Shown: one piece after another, positions 10,719 to 18,707 of the stretch
Layout of the letters: the number at the start of each line of letters is the position of its first letter
Numbering within the stretch: the first letter of the stretch is position 1
Assembly: GCA_030824495.1 (NCBI GenBank)
Contig: JAVBXP010000013.1
Location: 62,001-126,000 of the forward strand
Source: a bacterium
GTDB taxonomy: Bacteria > Pseudomonadota > Alphaproteobacteria > Caulobacterales > Caulobacteraceae
DNA length: 64,000 bases
Direction of reading: 5' to 3'
Position numbers and translations under genes: made by a program
Notes under the pieces: generated by a model
Database searches by the model: none
What the model was told of the DNA's origin: nothing
Seen by the model: the letters and a program-made list of their open reading frames with translations, nothing else

Positions 10719-11444
10719 ATGATCTTGTCACCTGAAGCCCTGTACGTGCAGTTAGGGCAATTGATTGCTGAGATGCCCGACCTCGCAAAGCCTCTTGGCC
10801 AAGACGGCGGTCGCTGGCTCGGCCGCGCAGCAATCTTGGTGGATGCCGTCGGTGACGGTATTGATCCAATTAACTTCCGGATCGCCGCAGATCACCTGGC
10901 TGGTTACGGTCGGGAGACCCATGCACAAAAGATCGAAACGATTCTTTATCGGGCTCTAGCCAAAGCTGAACTGGCCGCGCCCACATCGGCGCAAGGCGCT
11001 TTTATACCGGCCGGTGCAGAACTTGACGCCTTTGCCGCCGTTGGAAGGGTTTTAAGCGCTGCAACTGAAGACATCCTGATTGTTGATCCATACTCAGATT
11101 CTTCGGCGCTAACTGCCTTCGCGGTACAGGCTCCCGCTGGCGTGTCGGTACGCCTCCTTGCTTGTGCGAAATCTCACAAGGCAACGCTCGCTCCGGCAGC
11201 CACAAGGTGGGCAGTGCAGTTTGGTTCGTCACGGCCGTTGCAAGTTCGGCTCGCTGCCAGCGGCGCTCTGCATGATCGGTTTATTCAGACCGACCACGCA
11301 ACAGTTTGGACGTTGGGCCAATCGCTCAATGGACTGGCTAAGCGTGCCCATACGACCATTATACGAGTGGATGCGGAAACGGCCGCTTTGAAGCGAGATG
11401 CGTACCAAGCAATCTGGGCGGAAGCGCTACCATTGGCTTGCTAA
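10719..11444 (+). CDS. PLD-like domain protein
   Basis: 241 residues. An N-terminal helical region (1-95) is followed by a phospholipase D-like half-domain: DILIVDPYSDSSAL at 118-130, a beta strand SVRLLAC, then LHDRFIQTD at 184-192 and WTLGQSLNGLAKRAHT at 197-212. In this subgroup the HxK motif reads HDR and the following TLGxSxNxLxKxA pattern is well kept. Such domains occur in stand-alone proteins of phages and islands as putative nucleases or as non-catalytic modules. Whether it is active cannot be decided, because only one HxK-like half is present and the lysine is replaced. Confidence 0.65.
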   Translation: MILSPEALYVQLGQLIAEMPDLAKPLGQDGGRWLGRAAILVDAVGDGIDPINFRIAADHLAGYGRETHAQKIETILYRALAKAELAAPTSAQGAFIPAGAELDAFAAVGRVLSAATEDILIVDPYSDSSALTAFAVQAPAGVSVRLLACAKSHKATLAPAATRWAVQFGSSRPLQVRLAASGALHDRFIQTDHATVWTLGQSLNGLAKRAHTTIIRVDAETAALKRDAYQAIWAEALPLAC

Positions 11445-11613
11445 GGGTGTTCACCCCGGCGATGCGCAGCCGAAGCTAAATTTGCTGGCGATACGCTTGG
11501 CGCCCCGTCAAAAAAAGTAGGCGAGGGGTGCCCCTCGGGTCCCATGCTATTTGCAGATTCAATGACCCTTCCCCCCGGGGGGCTGTGTAGGCGTCACTAA
11601 GCTTAGGTGGGCC

Positions 11614-12177
11614 TCACCCGGTCTGACGTTTTGCGAGATTGCGAAAAACGGTCGACCTGTTCACTTGCATCAACTTTGCTGCCTGCGGAACTGTTAATGC
11701 GCCAATCTCAATCTGCCGCGCGTAGTGCGCCCAGGCGTCCTCGCTGACCTTGGGCGGGCGGCCAAACTTGACGCCGCGGGTTTTGGCAAGCCTGCGGCCG
11801 TCCCCTGTGCGTTGAAGGATAAGGTCGCGCTCCCAGTCGGCTATGCCAGCGAAGAACGTCATTATCATCTTGCCGGTTGCGGAAGTTGTATCCGCCCAGG
11901 GCTCCGCGATCGAACGAAGTCCTGCCTTCCTTTCGTTTAACTCGTCAGTGATCGCCAGAAGGTTCCGTGTCGAGCGAGCCAGTCGATCAAGGCGGGTGAC
12001 TGTCACAACGTCGCCGGCTCGAAGGGTGTCTAGCATCCTTGCCAGCTCGGGCCGATCGAGCTTGGCGCCGCTAATCTTCTCTTCGAAAATCCGCTCGCAG
12101 CCGTCTGCCACCAGGGCAGAACGCTGATTCTGTAAGTCCTGCGCGTCTGTCGACACGCGCGCGAATCCAATCTGCAT
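11614..12177 (-). CDS. serine recombinase (resolvase/invertase family)
   Basis: 187 residues from the ATG at 12177, chosen because GGGAGGAC stands 5 bases before it. The N-terminal catalytic domain has the nucleophile Ser9 in GFARVSTDAQD, Arg67-type residues in VTRLDRLARS, and a long E helix, followed by a C-terminal helix-turn-helix (VPQAAKLMQVNRSTVFRNL). This is the small resolvase/invertase type, which resolves cointegrates or inverts segments by double-strand exchange at 2-bp staggered cuts. No transposase or terminal inverted repeats were found with it, so it seems to serve the island itself (dimer resolution) or to be a remnant of a lost transposon. Confidence 0.93.
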   Translation of the reverse strand: MQIGFARVSTDAQDLQNQRSALVADGCERIFEEKISGAKLDRPELARMLDTLRAGDVVTVTRLDRLARSTRNLLAITDELNERKAGLRSIAEPWADTTSATGKMIMTFFAGIADWERDLILQRTGDGRRLAKTRGVKFGRPPKVSEDAWAHYARQIEIGALTVPQAAKLMQVNRSTVFRNLAKRQTG

Positions 12178-12647
12178 CAAGTCCTCCCGCTAAGGACTAG
12201 CAGCGTTGCACAATTCGTCTCATAAGTGGAGTCTTTTGCGACTAATTAATGCGACCTCATTCTGTTGGGTTTGGGAGTGCACGTGCGCCGGTCGCACAAC
12301 TTACGATATCTGCGACGGGTTTGCGGGCGCAGGTGCCACCGGCGCATCGACATTAGAGTAGGCGTTGCCGACGGGTGGAGTACGTCAGGTCACGGCTTGG
12401 TGCCCAACCATCTGAGAGGGTGGCAGATGGGAGTTACGACCCTTTCCGGACTCCGGACTCGATGCCAAAAGCACACACTGCCTGGGATTTTTTCTTTTAG
12501 CTGCGAAGGCTAGTTGGTTGGCGGTTGTTCAAAATTGAAACCCCATCGGGGCTCAGTCCGCCGAAGCGAGTCCCGACTCCGGAAGGCCAGGCAAGAACCC
12601 TTAGATGGTAGGGTATTCAGGCCGGCGACGCGGAGCCGGGACTTGAC
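12178..12647. other. intergenic region upstream of the resolvase, no gene supported
   Basis: 470 bp between the starts/ends of two minus-strand genes. Near the resolvase, GTCGCA occurs twice in the minus-strand sense around TTAATTA (12230-12252), in a place where a res/inversion site would lie. A frame at 12265-12513 (+) exists but has an Arg/His/Gly-rich, non-protein-like composition. Short hairpins such as CCCCATCGGGG at 12541-12551 are present. Nothing else was recognised. Confidence 0.4.
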
Positions 12648-15600
12648 TTAAGTCTCGCCGTATCTGGTGTTCTCAACAGGAAACGGTGCAGCCGGCTCGC
12701 TGTAGTCGATCGCATCGCGGCGCAGGACAATGAAGCTGCCCCGTCCATGCCCAGGAAAGCCGTCCCAAGCGATCTCGTTCTTCTTCGAGCCAGGCACCGG
12801 GATCGCGATGTCGTGACGCACGAGTTCCTTTCGCAACGTGCGGTCGGAGGAGGTGGCGCCGGCGAGGTCGGACAGGCATCCGGCTCGGATGAGGTAGATT
12901 TCTTGGGACGTCAGGAGCGGCTTTTTCGCGTTCTTCCGTGCCGCGTTGATCTCGATGAACTTCTTGTGGTCCAGCGTCTCCGGCGATCCCTGAAGTTCCC
13001 GGTAGAGGTGACGAGGCGTGCCATCGATATAAGTCTCGTCGCGCCGGCAAATGGTGACATTCAAACGCGCGGCGATGTTCTCCCGCAGAGTGTCGATCGA
13101 TCGCATGACGGAGTCGCGGGGCGCGATGTCTGACTCCTGCGCGCCTTCCCACACTGTCAACGCCATCGTTTCGGCGTCAAAGCACTCCGGTAGCAGGTGA
13201 GCACTTTTCATCTCTTCGGCTGCGGTCCACAAGAGCGCGACAAGACCGGCTTGTCGGCGTCGCAAGCGCACCAACTTGACCCCGATGTCGCCCGGCATTC
13301 CGTGCCTCGCTAGAACCTCCACGCGTTCCTCAACTGCGGCCTTAAGCAGTGCGGGGTCAGCGAACCACCCATTGTCCGCCAAATGCTGGATATAGGCCGG
13401 CCCAGCATGGCCGAAGTTCTCATGGGTTTGGACAACCTTGCTCCAATTGGCGGTCAGGTCGGGCGCATCGTCCACGTTGATCGTAACGACCCGTGCGCTC
13501 AGTCCGTTCGCGGCTTGGATGCCCACCTTGGTCAGCTTTTGGCCAAGGCCAGTTTCGCCGGAGAAGCTCACGCAAGTCGCCCACTTTTGCATTCGTTGCT
13601 CGCCTCCGCGAGGCAACCGCCGACGCTTTCCCGTGCCAGCCTGGATCATGAAGGCGAGCTTCTCCAGTTTCTCCGCGCCACCGACGATCTGCTTGTCTTC
13701 GTCCAACGCCAAATAGGTGCCGGAGGCCTGTTCCAGCGGGCGTTCGAGCGCGTTGTCGGACGCGTTGATCGAGATGAAGAGACCAGAGCCGAGCTTCGGC
13801 TCCGCCCAAAGACCAATGCCGAGCTTCTGCCCGGTGGACTTGGCCGCCGATGAAGTACCCTCAAAGCTGAAGATTGGTGTGTCAAAGCCGCCAAGATCGA
13901 CAAGCGGTCCAACGGCTCCGAGGACGAGCGCGGCTTGCAGCGCGTGACCGCCCGACGCGCAAATGAACTCTGCGCCCTCCTTCCAAGCTTCGAGAGTCCC
14001 AGACCGCGCCTTGCAAGCCAATCGCGCTTGTGCGCTGAGCCCGACGTTGCAGTTGGTCAGTAGCGCCTCGCCGGTGGGCAAGATGAACGCGCCCTCCCGG
14101 ACGCCTGCTCGATCGTAGTGCAGCGCGCCGACAGGCTGGGTCTCGCGCAGGTAGCTTGTTAGCCAGGACTCGCCGTCGTGGGAGAAGCACAGGCCCGCCG
14201 CTCGCAATTGCTCCAGCGCAGGCGAACCCTTGCCCCGCACCAGATCGGCCGCTTGCACGTCAATAGCGGTCGGCGCCCCATACTCGTTTTCCATCGTGAC
14301 GCTTAGTGCACAGTCGCCCGTCTCCCCACGATCCGGATGGCGGATGCCTCCATTCAGCGTGAACAAGGTCGTCACGGGGGTGTCGGTGTTGAACATCCAG
14401 CGGCGGCCGGAATGCATGCGGAGAGTGATCTTGCCCCGTTCAGCTGGCGGTGGGCGATACCACGTTGGTGCCGCGGATTCCGCCGGTGCCGGAATGCTTG
14501 CAGCATTCTCGATCTGCCGAGCAGCAATCGCCGTCCGGATAATCGCCTTGGCGGCCACTTTTCCGATCTTGAGCGCGGCAGCAAAGGCCTCGATTGCGTG
14601 GGCCGTCTTCGCGACGGACAACTCAGCCGCTGCGATCATCGCAGCCGCCGCTTCAATTTCCTCGTCAGTGGAGTCCTTGGTCAACGCCGCTGTTTGGGCG
14701 GAGTAGTCGCGGCGGGCATCTCCTTGGCTGATGCGGAGAGTGCTCTCGTTATCGACGAGGGCGTTGTAGTCCGGGTCCGCCAACACCTCTTCAGAGAACC
14801 ACTCGTCCCTAAGCATCTTGCCTAAGAAATCGAGATTGGTCTTCCCTTGGCAACTGTCGTGCTGGCACTTGATCGTGAAAATGTCGGACGGACCGTCACC
14901 GGCGTTGACGGCGAAGCAACCGCGATCATCGGGGTCGCCGGCGTTCGAGTGGTCTTCGTCGAACGGACATTCGATGTCGATCTTAGATGAGCCCGCCGTA
15001 CGGATGCGATCATCCGCGAGGTCGTGGATCACGGCGACGATCTGGAAACCGTTCGACGACTGGGACGACCAGCGACCGAGCTTCTTGCCGTCGTCGGTCT
15101 TGGAGCGCGCCTTGGTCCTGGAGTTCTGTTCGACCTCGGCGGCAAGCACCTGGTCGAAGTTATCCATATCGCCCTGATCGCCCTCGCCGTCCAAATCGAG
15201 CGTGTGCCAGTCGAGCAGCGGTCCGCCGAAAATGGTGGTCTCGTGCGGGCGCTTGTCGGCATGGCGCGGGAAGTAGAACAAACGCGAGGGGTCAACGGCC
15301 GAGTTGTCCATCGGCAGATCGCCCAGCTGGCGCGCCAAAGCCCGGCAAACGGTGGCCCACATCTTCATGCCCTCGGCGTGGGTCTTTGCCACCTTCGTCG
15401 GATCGAATGCTTCCGACAATGGCATCACGATGCGGTGCTTCTCCATAGGAGGGTGATTGATGCAGGCCATCAGGCCTTCGGGGTCATGCGAGTCGCCGAC
15501 GTATTCTGCTTGGTCCAGCAGCCGGGCATCCCAACGCATCTGATCCTTCAAGAACGCCAGAACCGCGTCGTTTCCGAACTCCATATCGTTCTTGCCGCAC

Positions 15601-16580
15601 CACTTCACGATCTTGTCGCGGTTGACCTTGGAGGTGGTCTTTCCATGACTGAAGGTGGTGTAGCGCAGGGCGAGGCAACCAAGTTCGGCGAGCGCCGCGT
15701 CAATCTCATGCCCTGGCATGCCGACGTCGATATCGAGGCCGACGCCGTAGCACTTGGTGACGGCTTGCTTGCGGCGGTTGTCGCCGACGATCTCGCCCAG
15801 GACGAACCCAGGTCCATCCTTCTGCCTACCAATCGGGTGGCGTGCCAGGATCGCGATCAGCTTGGCGACCGACATGCGGTCGTTCTTCCACTTGGTCGAT
15901 TTGAAGTTAGCGCCCGTTGAGATCACCAACTCTTGCTGAAGCTCTGGCGCGTCTAGGTCGAACGGCGTCAGGAGACGCGCGTCGAGCAGGCTCCCGAACC
16001 CAGCGTCCGCCTGACTCTCGGCCATGCAGCCGTCACTGTCGTCGAAGATGTTGTTGATAGCGTCGGGAGTGTGGAAGGCCTCGGCGTCGAGATGGATGAG
16101 GGTCCAGCCATTGGCGCCAGGCGTTGGGATGGGTTCATCGATCTCGCCGCCCATACTCAGTGCAAGGGCCTCAACTTCGTGGCTTGGCGCAACGCCTACC
16201 TCCAGCGCATATGCGGTGATCAGGGTGGCCTCCTTGTGCAGGACGGCGGTCGGCGCCAACGTATATGTCGTCCACTCTTCAGGATCGCTGACGTTCTCGT
16301 GGACCGCGTAGAGGAAGGCGACGTTCTGCCCGGCGGTGGTGGAGACGTAGACCGGATTGCTGCCGGCCAATTTGGCGAAACTGTCGATCTCTTCGAGAGA
16401 TTGGACCTGTTTTTCTTGGTTGTCGGCGATCAGCGCAACCGGCTCGTCGGGGCATCCAGCGAACAGAGCTGAGAGGAACTGTGCGATCCCTGGGCTGGTG
16501 GGTTCGTGGCTTGTTGCGTTTTTGAAGAAAGCAGCAGAATTAGCGCGCCCATCGGCGCTCAGCACGTCATGAATTGACAT
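12648..16580 (-). CDS. large primase/helicase-like replication protein with DUF927 domain
   Basis: 1310 residues. The first part (about 230-480) has a polymerase/primase-like segment around GVGLDIDVGMPG (near residue 278) and KHRIVMPL. A metal-binding segment lies at about 535-570 (CPFDEDH ... CFAV ... KCQHDSCQG), like a primase zinc finger. From about 770 to 1040 it matches DUF927, a superfamily-3-like helicase: Walker A-like FEGTSSAAKSTGQ near 905 and Walker B-like YLALDEDKQ near 957. This layout is that of the combined primase/helicase replication proteins of P4-type satellites and plasmids. It probably starts replication of the excised element. It is the largest island gene, with AGGAAA before its ATG and AT-rich hexamer repeats about 95 bp upstream. 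Confidence 0.8.
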   Translation of the reverse strand: MSIHDVLSADGRANSAAFFKNATSHEPTSPGIAQFLSALFAGCPDEPVALIADNQEKQVQSLEEIDSFAKLAGSNPVYVSTTAGQNVAFLYAVHENVSDPEEWTTYTLAPTAVLHKEATLITAYALEVGVAPSHEVEALALSMGGEIDEPIPTPGANGWTLIHLDAEAFHTPDAINNIFDDSDGCMAESQADAGFGSLLDARLLTPFDLDAPELQQELVISTGANFKSTKWKNDRMSVAKLIAILARHPIGRQKDGPGFVLGEIVGDNRRKQAVTKCYGVGLDIDVGMPGHEIDAALAELGCLALRYTTFSHGKTTSKVNRDKIVKWCGKNDMEFGNDAVLAFLKDQMRWDARLLDQAEYVGDSHDPEGLMACINHPPMEKHRIVMPLSEAFDPTKVAKTHAEGMKMWATVCRALARQLGDLPMDNSAVDPSRLFYFPRHADKRPHETTIFGGPLLDWHTLDLDGEGDQGDMDNFDQVLAAEVEQNSRTKARSKTDDGKKLGRWSSQSSNGFQIVAVIHDLADDRIRTAGSSKIDIECPFDEDHSNAGDPDDRGCFAVNAGDGPSDIFTIKCQHDSCQGKTNLDFLGKMLRDEWFSEEVLADPDYNALVDNESTLRISQGDARRDYSAQTAALTKDSTDEEIEAAAAMIAAAELSVAKTAHAIEAFAAALKIGKVAAKAIIRTAIAARQIENAASIPAPAESAAPTWYRPPPAERGKITLRMHSGRRWMFNTDTPVTTLFTLNGGIRHPDRGETGDCALSVTMENEYGAPTAIDVQAADLVRGKGSPALEQLRAAGLCFSHDGESWLTSYLRETQPVGALHYDRAGVREGAFILPTGEALLTNCNVGLSAQARLACKARSGTLEAWKEGAEFICASGGHALQAALVLGAVGPLVDLGGFDTPIFSFEGTSSAAKSTGQKLGIGLWAEPKLGSGLFISINASDNALERPLEQASGTYLALDEDKQIVGGAEKLEKLAFMIQAGTGKRRRLPRGGEQRMQKWATCVSFSGETGLGQKLTKVGIQAANGLSARVVTINVDDAPDLTANWSKVVQTHENFGHAGPAYIQHLADNGWFADPALLKAAVEERVEVLARHGMPGDIGVKLVRLRRRQAGLVALLWTAAEEMKSAHLLPECFDAETMALTVWEGAQESDIAPRDSVMRSIDTLRENIAARLNVTICRRDETYIDGTPRHLYRELQGSPETLDHKKFIEINAARKNAKKPLLTSQEIYLIRAGCLSDLAGATSSDRTLRKELVRHDIAIPVPGSKKNEIAWDGFPGHGRGSFIVLRRDAIDYSEPAAPFPVENTRYGET

Positions 16581-17108
16581 TAAAGTTTCCTAGCGCCCGG
16601 AGGTACATGACCGTCCGGACGTTTTTGTTTGGATTGATTTTTGCTAGGACTAAGCTGCGCCTAAAAACTAGGGCTAATTCTAACTCTAAACCTAAATCTA
16701 CCGCGCATCGGTCAAGGACCGGGCGGCGATGACTGGAAGATGCCACGTATTTGCGTCGCGTCAAGAATTCCACGAGGGGCCCGGCCGCAAACCAGTAGGT
16801 GAGCGGCGGCCAGCCGCGACAGATCGTTCAGAACCACAGCCACCCAGCTGCGCGAGGGCGTCACCGGCGTGTCTAGTGCGGTGCCAGCTAGTGCCTTGCC
16901 CACTGTCGACGCACCGGACCGATTGATGGGCATCACTGACCGGCCCGGCAATCATCGAAGCGAGGATCGCCGAACTCCTCGCCATCATACAACGGGAGGA
17001 GGCGGGGGAGCTTCCTCAAGCCGATCTCTTCCAGATCACGACGAGCCGGCTCGGTCCTTGGAGGTGGCTCGGCGGTTTGCCGCATCCAGGGGAGACCGTG
17101 GTGGCACA
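16581..17108. other. upstream region of the replication gene, no gene supported
   Basis: 528 bp. The first 120 bp are AT-rich for this genome and hold the CTAANN hexamer run. The rest is GC-rich. A minus-strand frame at 16712-16951 is weakly protein-like (SWVAVVLNDLSRLAAAHLLVCG) but has no convincing ribosome-binding site, so it is not called. An origin or promoter for the replication gene could lie here. Confidence 0.4.
16674..16697 (+). repeat. tandem CTAANN hexamers upstream of the replication gene
   Basis: Four perfect-phase hexamers, CTAATT CTAACT CTAAAC CTAAAT, followed by CTACCG and preceded by a related CTAAAA at 16661. In a GC-rich genome this AT-rich run placed 94 bp before the replication gene is unusual and could be an iteron-like or unwinding element; the function is inferred. 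Confidence 0.5.
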
Positions 17109-17570
17109 TCAATTCCCCTCCCGCATGTTCGGTCCGAAAAACGCTCCGGCCTCATGAGCGACGATTGTGAGGACACGGTGGGCTGCGTCCGGCGCTCCCA
17201 AGAACACTCTTGGATGCCCGCCGATCCGCAAATGACGGCCCGTGAGTTCAACCAACATTGTTCTTCGACGTTCGGGTTGTTCTTGGGACAGGACAAGTCG
17301 CTCGGGGTGGCCGTCCCTATCCGTCCTCAGGTCTAGATCGGCGCGGCAGGCCTCTGGTGGTGAGTTGTGGGTAAGAACTATGCCAACCACCACTACGATT
17401 AGCCCGATGGTCTCGTTCAGGGTCTTGGCGCTCCCGCGCCCTATCAACGGACCGGCGAGCTTTCCATACAAGGGGCCCCACCGATTATCCCAGATCGAGG
17501 TTGAGGCCCCTGCGATCTTGTCACCCGCCATGTTCGGTGTGGCGGGGGCTGGGTGGCGTGACGCAGTCAT
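17109..17570 (-). CDS. hypothetical membrane-anchored protein (third gene of an overlapping operon)
   Basis: 153 residues when started at the ATG of 17570, which overlaps the stop of the AlpA-like gene by 4 bp (ATGA); this overlap is the main reason for accepting it, because a longer upstream frame would run deep into that gene. It has one transmembrane segment (about 51-66, ETIGLIVVVVGIVLTH) with a short N-terminal part and a hydrophilic, arginine-rich C-terminal part. No family was recognised. It is the last gene of a three-gene minus-strand operon that points towards the replication gene. Confidence 0.5.
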   Translation of the reverse strand: MTASRHPAPATPNMAGDKIAGASTSIWDNRWGPLYGKLAGPLIGRGSAKTLNETIGLIVVVVGIVLTHNSPPEACRADLDLRTDRDGHPERLVLSQEQPERRRTMLVELTGRHLRIGGHPRVFLGAPDAAHRVLTIVAHEAGAFFGPNMREGN

Positions 17571-17761
17571 CGGCAGGTCCCGCTCTGTTGACTTGCGAAG
17601 AACTCCGCCACCTGTGGCCGTGACCACATCGGCGGCGCGCTGCGCGATGCCCGGACGTAGCCTGGAAAGGTGCCGCGCCGGCTAAGGTGCTGGAGATAGT
17701 GGCGTTGCGGCAGGCCGGGATAGGTCTCTTTCAGCGTTTCATAGGTCACGAAGTCGGACAT
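17567..17761 (-). CDS. AlpA-like helix-turn-helix regulator
   Basis: 64 residues. It fits the short MerR/AlpA-type winged helix: an N-terminal TYETLKETYPGLPQRHYLQHLSRRGTFP helix pair, then YVRASRSAPPMWSRPQVAEFF, where the aromatic/Trp-containing wing is typical. AlpA-type proteins regulate integrase or replication genes in P4-like elements or act as excisionases. The ATG at 17761 shares one base with the stop of the upstream gene (TGATG), and its own stop overlaps the start of the next, indicating translational coupling. Confidence 0.7.
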   Translation of the reverse strand: MSDFVTYETLKETYPGLPQRHYLQHLSRRGTFPGYVRASRSAPPMWSRPQVAEFFASQQSGTCR

Positions 17762-18126
17762 CAAGTGTCCGCCTTGTTGGCGAGGAGCAACTTGTCAGCC
17801 AACGCCCTCCGCGCCTCCTTTCGGCGTTTCGCACCCTCGGCAGGCAACATGTCCGGGACAGGCTCGAATGGTTTTCGGCGAGAAGCTCGGTGCTGCCGAT
17901 CCTCGGCGACGATCTCGGGGATGATGTGGTCGAGCGCGAATGTCACTGGAGGTGACCCGTCGGGCATGTGTGGGACGTTTCCGCTCAACAGCGCACCCTT
18001 GGCGATCAGTTTCTGAACGATGCGTTCGGCGTGTTCAGCGAAGGGGTGAAGGCGGGGCCAGCGTTGGACCTCTGAGGCAAGGCGTTCGGCCAAGCGAACT
18101 TCGGCAGCGGGGCTAGTTGCAGACAT
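17761..18126 (-). CDS. hypothetical protein, first gene of the AlpA-like operon
   Basis: 121 residues from the ATG at 18126, chosen because GGAAGG stands 8 bases upstream; a longer frame back to a TTG at 18168 has no ribosome-binding site. The protein is helical and charged: a VRLAERLASEVQRW start, a central FALDHIIPEIVAEDRQHR and a strongly basic KRRKEARRALADK end. No known domain was recognised. It probably belongs to the control or replication module of the island because it is coupled to the AlpA-like gene. Confidence 0.6.
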   Translation of the reverse strand: MSATSPAAEVRLAERLASEVQRWPRLHPFAEHAERIVQKLIAKGALLSGNVPHMPDGSPPVTFALDHIIPEIVAEDRQHRASRRKPFEPVPDMLPAEGAKRRKEARRALADKLLLANKADT

Positions 18127-18707
18127 AGAGACATACCTTCCGAACATTCGCTGAGGAATGAACGTCAAGAGAATGGTGTGAAATCGGCGGTTGTTAAGGC
18201 TCGCCGCAAGCCAGCGTCGATAGCCCCGCTACCAACAGATCAGTACATATCAAAAATTTCTAGCAATGTAAAGAATTCGTTTGGAACGTTGCTGAATATC
18301 GAGGAATTCGCGCATTTCCTCGCCGCGGGGTTCAATTACTTTCCTGCGTTGACTCGTAGGTACTTGTGAGTACCGCGGGCTTTTTGTCTGGCAGTGCATC
18401 TCCACGCGTCGGTCTGGGCAAACGCCACCCGGGCCCGACCTCGAACGAAACGGGAACGGCAGAGGTCGCAAGCGTGACGTCATTCACCCCGGCCGGGGGT
18501 CCATGCGACTGCGGGTAGTGGTCGAAAGGATGCCATGGATGCGGCGGTTGTGCTCATCCCCCCATCCTAGGCCGGGCTGAGCCCCGGCTTTAGTAGCGGA
18601 CCACCGGAGCTGGCGAGCAATCGACCTCGGCGAGGAATTGGCCTTCTAGCTTGAGCTTAGAGCCCCACTCCAGATGGAGGCGCCGGGCTAGTGCCGATTG
18701 CCAACCG
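18127..18707. other. intergenic region between the AlpA-like operon and hamB, no gene supported
   Basis: 581 bp. The part near 18170-18360 is AT-rich and holds the probable promoter for the leftward operon. The part near 18480-18590 is GC-rich, with the palindrome CCCCGGCCGGGG at 18488-18499 and a 6-bp GC hairpin at 18571-18588. Frames at 18178-18369 (+) and 18250-18483 (-) lack ribosome-binding sites and protein-like composition. No terminator with a T-tract was found for hamB. Confidence 0.4.

Noticed and set aside
7190-11617. Short inverted repeat (TAGGTGGGCCT and its complement) at 7195-7205 and 11606-11616, suggesting a transposon containing the resolvase
   Set aside because: Only 11 bases match, with no extension, no target-site duplication and no transposase. 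One copy lies in the integrase 3' end. Likely chance.
12265-12513. Open frame of 82 codons upstream of the resolvase
   Set aside because: Arg/His/Gly-rich composition, no ribosome-binding site and no recognisable motif.
18178-18369. AT-rich 63-codon frame in the gap before hamB
   Set aside because: No ribosome-binding site and no motif; the AT-richness fits the promoter of the leftward operon.
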